This document shows positions 60,782 through 64,000 of a stretch of DNA of 64,000 nucleotides, piece by piece. The notes under the pieces are model-generated. The model was not told where the DNA came from. It was given only the letters and a program-made list of their open reading frames with translations, and did not search any database. The number at the start of each line of letters is the position of its first letter. The first letter of the stretch is position 1. The position numbers were made by a program, and so were the translations under genes. This stretch comes from Pelagibius marinus (lineage in GTDB: Bacteria > Pseudomonadota > Alphaproteobacteria > Kiloniellales > Kiloniellaceae), in the NCBI RefSeq assembly GCF_014925385.1, contig NZ_JACSDK010000013.1, forward strand, positions 124,001 to 188,000, read 5' to 3'.

Positions 60782-61855
60782 CTATCCTTTGATCTGGTCG
60801 ACGGTGTAGTAGCCGGAATCGATCAGGATCTTCTCCCAGTTGGTCCCGTCGACGGCGACGGGTTCCAGCAGGTAGGACGGCACGACCTTGACGCCGTTGT
60901 CGTAGGTCGTGGTGTCGTTGATCTCCGGCTTACCGCCCTGCAGCAGGGCGTCGACCATGCCGACGGTGACGCGCGCCAGCTCGCGGGTGTCCTTGAAGAT
61001 GGTGGAGTGCTGCTCGCCGGCGAGGATCGACTTCACCGAAGGCACCTCGGCGTCCTGGCCGGAGACGATCGGCATGGGCTGGCTGGCGCTGCCGTAGCCG
61101 ACGCCCTTCAGCGAGGAGAGGATGCCGATGGAGAGGCCGTCGTAGGGCGACAGCACGGCGTCGACGCGCGCGTCGCTGTAGTAGGCGGACAGCAGGTTGT
61201 CCATGCGCGCCTGGGCCACCGCGCCGTCCCAGCGCAGGGTGCCGACGGTATCCATACCCATCTGGCCGGAGCGCACCACCAGCTTGCCCTCGTCGATCAG
61301 GGGCTGCAGCACGCTCATGGCGCCGTTGTAGAAGAAGTAGGCGTTATTGTCGTCGGGCGAGCCGCCGAACAGCTCGATGTTGTAGGGGCCCTTGCTCATA
61401 TCGAGCGCGTCGACGATGGAGCTGGCCTGCTGCACGCCGACCTTGAAGTTGTCGAAGGTGGCGTAGTAGTCGACGTTGCCGCTTTCGCGGATCAGGCGGT
61501 CATAGGCGATGACCTTGATGCCGCTGTCGGCGGCCTGCTGCAGCGCGTTGGACAGGGTGGTGCCGTCGATGGCGGCGATGACCAGCACGTCGACGCCCTT
61601 GACGATCATGTTCTCGATCTGCGCCAGCTGGTTGGGGATATCGTCCTCGGCGTACTGCAGGTCGGTCTTGTAGCCGGCGGCCTCGAACTGCTCGACCATG
61701 GAGTTGCCGTCGGAGATCCAGCGTGCCGACGACTTGGTCGGCATGGCGATCCCGATGGTCCCCTTGTCCTGCGCCAGGACCGGCGTGGCGGTCGACAGCG
61801 ACAAGGCGCCGGCGGCCACGGCGAGTGACGCCAAAAGTGATGTAATCCGATTCAT
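60782..61855 (-). CDS. chvE: Sugar-binding periplasmic protein ChvE
   Basis: 357 residues. Signal peptide ([20 protein letters not shown]) followed by a family-1 sugar-binding fold: [20 protein letters not shown], then [20 protein letters not shown] and [15 protein letters not shown]. ChvE binds aldoses such as galactose, glucose and arabinose in the periplasm. In Agrobacterium it also helps sense plant sugars and is controlled by GbpR. AAGGAAGGAAT precedes the ATG. First gene of the operon. Confidence 0.93.
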   Translation of the reverse strand: MNRITSLLASLAVAAGALSLSTATPVLAQDKGTIGIAMPTKSSARWISDGNSMVEQFEAAGYKTDLQYAEDDIPNQLAQIENMIVKGVDVLVIAAIDGTTLSNALQQAADSGIKVIAYDRLIRESGNVDYYATFDNFKVGVQQASSIVDALDMSKGPYNIELFGGSPDDNNAYFFYNGAMSVLQPLIDEGKLVVRSGQMGMDTVGTLRWDGAVAQARMDNLLSAYYSDARVDAVLSPYDGLSIGILSSLKGVGYGSASQPMPIVSGQDAEVPSVKSILAGEQHSTIFKDTRELARVTVGMVDALLQGGKPEINDTTTYDNGVKVVPSYLLEPVAVDGTNWEKILIDSGYYTVDQIKG

Positions 61856-61987
61856 GAAGCATTCCTTCCTTTGCCCTGTCGGCCCGGCTTTACGCCGGAC
61901 TTTATTCTTAGTTGCCGCGCCAGCAGCGCAGACTTGGCGGGGTGCAGCGACGCGCTGCTCCGTAATCGCAGGGTGGTCGGTAATCCC

Positions 61988-62035
61988 ATACCAATCAAAT
62001 CATATTTTTAACAGGTGATATGACTTTTCTGGTAT
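61988..62035. promoter_or_regulatory. Dyad operator between chvE and gbpR
   Basis: ATACCA (61988-61993) and TGGTAT (62030-62035), with TCATAT (62000-62005) and ATATGA (62018-62023), all share one centre of symmetry (62011.5). The region is A+T-rich and lies between the divergent genes. A TATAAA (62035-62040) next to the dyad is a candidate -10 of gbpR. It is the likely GbpR binding site. Confidence 0.6.
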
Positions 62036-62083
62036 ATAAATCCTCTGCGGCCCTTTGGCCGAAAAAACTGGGAGAACAAGGCC

Positions 62084-63097
62084 TTGTCGGACGCGGCCGA
62101 CCGTATCGCCCGGCGCCTGAAGCTGCCGCATCTGCGGCTCACCCTGGCGCTGGCCAACACCGGCCAGATCTCCGCCGCGGCGCGGGCGCTCAACATGTCG
62201 CAGCCGGCGGCCTCGCGCATGCTGGCGGAGATGGAGCGCATCCTCGGCGCCCCGGTCTGCCTGCGCGGCCCCAAGGGCGTGCACCTCAGCGAGACCGGCG
62301 GCGCCCTGGCGGAGCGCGCCCGGCGCATCCTCACCGAGCTCTCGGAGGCCGGGCGCGACGTGGTGGAGATCAGCGCCGGCATGGCCGGGACGGTTTACAT
62401 CGGCGCGGTCACGGCGCCCGCCATCAACCTGGTGGTGCCGGCCCTGCAGCGCCTCAAGGCGGAGCATCCGACCCTGGAAGCCAACGTGGAGGTCGGCACC
62501 TCCGACGTCCTGGTGCCGCGCCTGCTGGAAGGCCAGCTCGACTTCGTCATCGGCCGCGTGCCGGGCCACATGGACCTTGCCTCCTTCGACGTGCGGCCGG
62601 TGCAGGGCGAGATGGTGCGGCTGCTGGTGCGCCACGACCATCCCCTGGCCGGCGAGCGCCGGGTGGCGCTGGCGGCGCTCACCGACTTCGAGTGGGTCAT
62701 GCAGCCGCCGGGCACGCCGCTGCGCCGGGCGATGGACTACAGCTTCGCCATCCACGGCCTGCCGCTGCCGCGCGTGTCCCTGGTCTCCACCTCGATCCTG
62801 CTGTCGCTCAGCATGGTGCGGCGCTCCGACGCCGTGGTGCCGGTCTCCGATGAGACGGGGGCGCTGCTCGCCGGAACGCCGGGGCTCAGCCCGGCCGTCA
62901 CCCTGCTGGACCTGGCCGAACGCATCGACGTCAGCCCCTACGCCATGATCACCCGCGCCGGCCGCCACCTCTCGCCGACGGCGAGCCTTTTCTATGAGGA
63001 GATCGGTCGCTTGATCGACGACCAGGCGGAAGGCCGCGTCGCCGCGCGCCAGGGCCTGGCAGGGCACAGCGGCTGGCAGGGCGGCTACCCGGAATAG
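62084..63097 (+). CDS. gbpR: LysR-family regulator GbpR-like
   Basis: 337 residues: HTH (ISAAARALNMSQPAASRMLAE), then the effector domain (VYIGAVTAPAINLVVPALQRL). It is divergent from chvE, the placement of GbpR in Agrobacterium, where it controls chvE in response to galactose and arabinose. TTG start at 62084 with GGAGAA nine bases upstream. The name is inferred from position and family; the two features agree. Confidence 0.85.
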   Translation: MSDAADRIARRLKLPHLRLTLALANTGQISAAARALNMSQPAASRMLAEMERILGAPVCLRGPKGVHLSETGGALAERARRILTELSEAGRDVVEISAGMAGTVYIGAVTAPAINLVVPALQRLKAEHPTLEANVEVGTSDVLVPRLLEGQLDFVIGRVPGHMDLASFDVRPVQGEMVRLLVRHDHPLAGERRVALAALTDFEWVMQPPGTPLRRAMDYSFAIHGLPLPRVSLVSTSILLSLSMVRRSDAVVPVSDETGALLAGTPGLSPAVTLLDLAERIDVSPYAMITRAGRHLSPTASLFYEEIGRLIDDQAEGRVAARQGLAGHSGWQGGYPE

Positions 63098-63127
63098 CCC
63101 CCTTGCGGCGGACAATCCCACCGCCGC

Positions 63128-63976
63128 TCAGCCTGCCCGCGCAAAATAGCGGCGCACGATAGCCAGCAGCCTGCGGTGGACGTGGCGGTGGCGCAGGTGG
63201 GTGGCCAGGTAGACCGTCTGCGGGATCGGCGCCACGTCCTCGACGTAGCGGCAGGTGCCGGCCGCCACCAGGTCGCGCGCCGATTCCTCCAGCACGAAGG
63301 CGCTGCCGCCCAGCGCGCTCAGGAGCCCGCAGACCGCGGCGCTCTGGCCGCTGGCCACGGGGGCGTCGGGGAAGTCCTGCACCACCTGGCGGTGGGCCCT
63401 GTCGAAGGCCGGCGAGTAGTTGGCGAAGATGTAGCGCTCGCGGTCGACCTCGGCGAGGCGCGCCGCCTGGGTGCTGACCATGCGGTAGGCGATCTCGCCG
63501 ACACTTTCGTAGTGCAGGTCGGGCAGGTGGCGCGGTGTGAAGAGGACCGCCAGGTCAAGCTCGCCGGCCAGCACGTCGGCGCTCATCTGGATGGAGTAGT
63601 CGAGCTCGATATAGAAGGATGTCTCCGGCAGCGCCTTGCGGAACTCGGAGACCCAGTCGCCGATGTGGCTGGCGGCGAGATCGTTCTGAATGCCGATGCG
63701 CAGCAGCTGGGCGAAGTCGCCGCTGCGCTTCACCGCGCGCCGGGCCTCGTTCCACTCTCGGCGCATGGCGCGGGCGTGGTCGACCAGCCGCTGGCCGGCG
63801 GCGGTCGGCTGCGTGCCCGCGCGGCTGCGGGTGAAGAGGCGCTTGCCGAGCGCGGTCTCCAGGGATTTCACCCGGCTGGACACCGTCGACTGGGTCAGGC
63901 CCAGGCGCTCCGCGGTGCGGTTGAAGCTGTTGGTCTCGATCAGGTCGAGGAAGGTGTCGAGAAGCTCGATCTGCAT
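63128..63976 (-). CDS. LysR-family transcriptional regulator
   Basis: 282 residues: HTH NSFNRTAERLGLTQSTVSSR close to the N-terminus and a periplasmic-binding-like effector domain. ATG 63976 has GGGGGTGACC upstream and is favoured over 63988. It converges on gbpR with a 30-base gap. The neighbour it regulates may be outside the window. Effector unknown. Confidence 0.88.
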   Translation of the reverse strand: MQIELLDTFLDLIETNSFNRTAERLGLTQSTVSSRVKSLETALGKRLFTRSRAGTQPTAAGQRLVDHARAMRREWNEARRAVKRSGDFAQLLRIGIQNDLAASHIGDWVSEFRKALPETSFYIELDYSIQMSADVLAGELDLAVLFTPRHLPDLHYESVGEIAYRMVSTQAARLAEVDRERYIFANYSPAFDRAHRQVVQDFPDAPVASGQSAAVCGLLSALGGSAFVLEESARDLVAAGTCRYVEDVAPIPQTVYLATHLRHRHVHRRLLAIVRRYFARAG

Positions 63977-64000
63977 GGTCACCCCCATTGCCGGGATTAT

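Noticed and set aside
1-64000. CRISPR arrays, tRNA and rRNA genes
   Set aside because: I saw no regularly spaced repeats and no tRNA T-loop-like motif in a plausible cloverleaf, and no rRNA-like conserved stretches.

Overview
The window is a 64 kb piece of a high-G+C alphaproteobacterial chromosome. A Rhodospirillales-like relative fits best: there is a complete bacterial squalene/hopanoid locus (hpnB-C-D-E-shc-hpnG, hpnH, hpnA, hpnM), a ChvE-GguA-GguB sugar importer with its divergent GbpR-type regulator, three PAS_5-type one-domain proteins, a YdcH/DUF465 protein and a DUF1523-like membrane protein. Genes are dense. Long open frames antisense to real genes are common because of the base composition, and I left them out. 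No rRNA, tRNA or CRISPR array was recognised. The organism call is inference from gene content and composition.

Region by region. 1-5.0 kb: the end of a Doc/Fic toxin gene, a DMT exporter divergent from a LysR regulator, a LysE exporter and small unknown proteins. 5-13.3 kb: a TPP enzyme, a DUF3772/MscS channel, a Tat-exported peptide-type binding protein, and a rhodanese-metZ pair preceded by a structured leader. 13.3-21.3 kb: an intergenic inverted-repeat element, an orphan NMT1-like protein without signal peptide, a lipoprotein, a cyclase-TPR protein, a second DMT exporter, a MetE-like methyltransferase with a decayed copy of its own 3' end nearby, an MDR oxidoreductase and a sulfotransferase. 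21.4-23.3 kb: GST and CaiB-type CoA transferase. 23.4-33.7 kb: the hopanoid locus. HpnD, HpnC and HpnE make squalene from farnesyl diphosphate, Shc cyclises it, HpnH adds adenosine and HpnG removes adenine. HpnA, HpnB and HpnM are associated proteins.

33.8-50.5 kb holds PAS_5 proteins, an HD phosphohydrolase, two chemoreceptors, a formylglycine-type phosphonate monoesterase/sulfatase, a DUF1523-like protein, a Gfo/Idh/MocA oxidoreductase, a YdcH protein, a large Cys Ntn-hydrolase (C45 type), a beta-CASP metallo-beta-lactamase RNase-like protein and a Na/Pi cotransporter. 50.7-53.3 kb is a five-gene, translationally coupled cassette of lower G+C (ArsR, SRPBCC, DHFR-like, SRPBCC, GST). Its first SRPBCC gene carries an in-frame TAG, and an IS5-type transposase remnant lies beside it against the 3' end of panC. 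53.6-57.3 kb is an NMT1/SsuA-type ABC importer followed by panC. 57.5-64 kb has a frameshifted secreted-protein gene, the chvE-gguA-gguB operon, gbpR and a further LysR regulator.

The points most worth a second look are the structured leader ahead of rhodanese-metZ, the low-G+C cassette with its nonsense codon and clear operator/promoter, the MetE 3' remnant, the C-tract frameshift at 57.6 kb, the dyad between chvE and gbpR, the Cys-Pro pentapeptide repeat at the start of squalene-hopene cyclase, and two small unannotated open frames with plausible ribosome-binding sites. I found no clear new multi-gene defence or mobile system. The coupled cassette is the nearest candidate for an under-described system.
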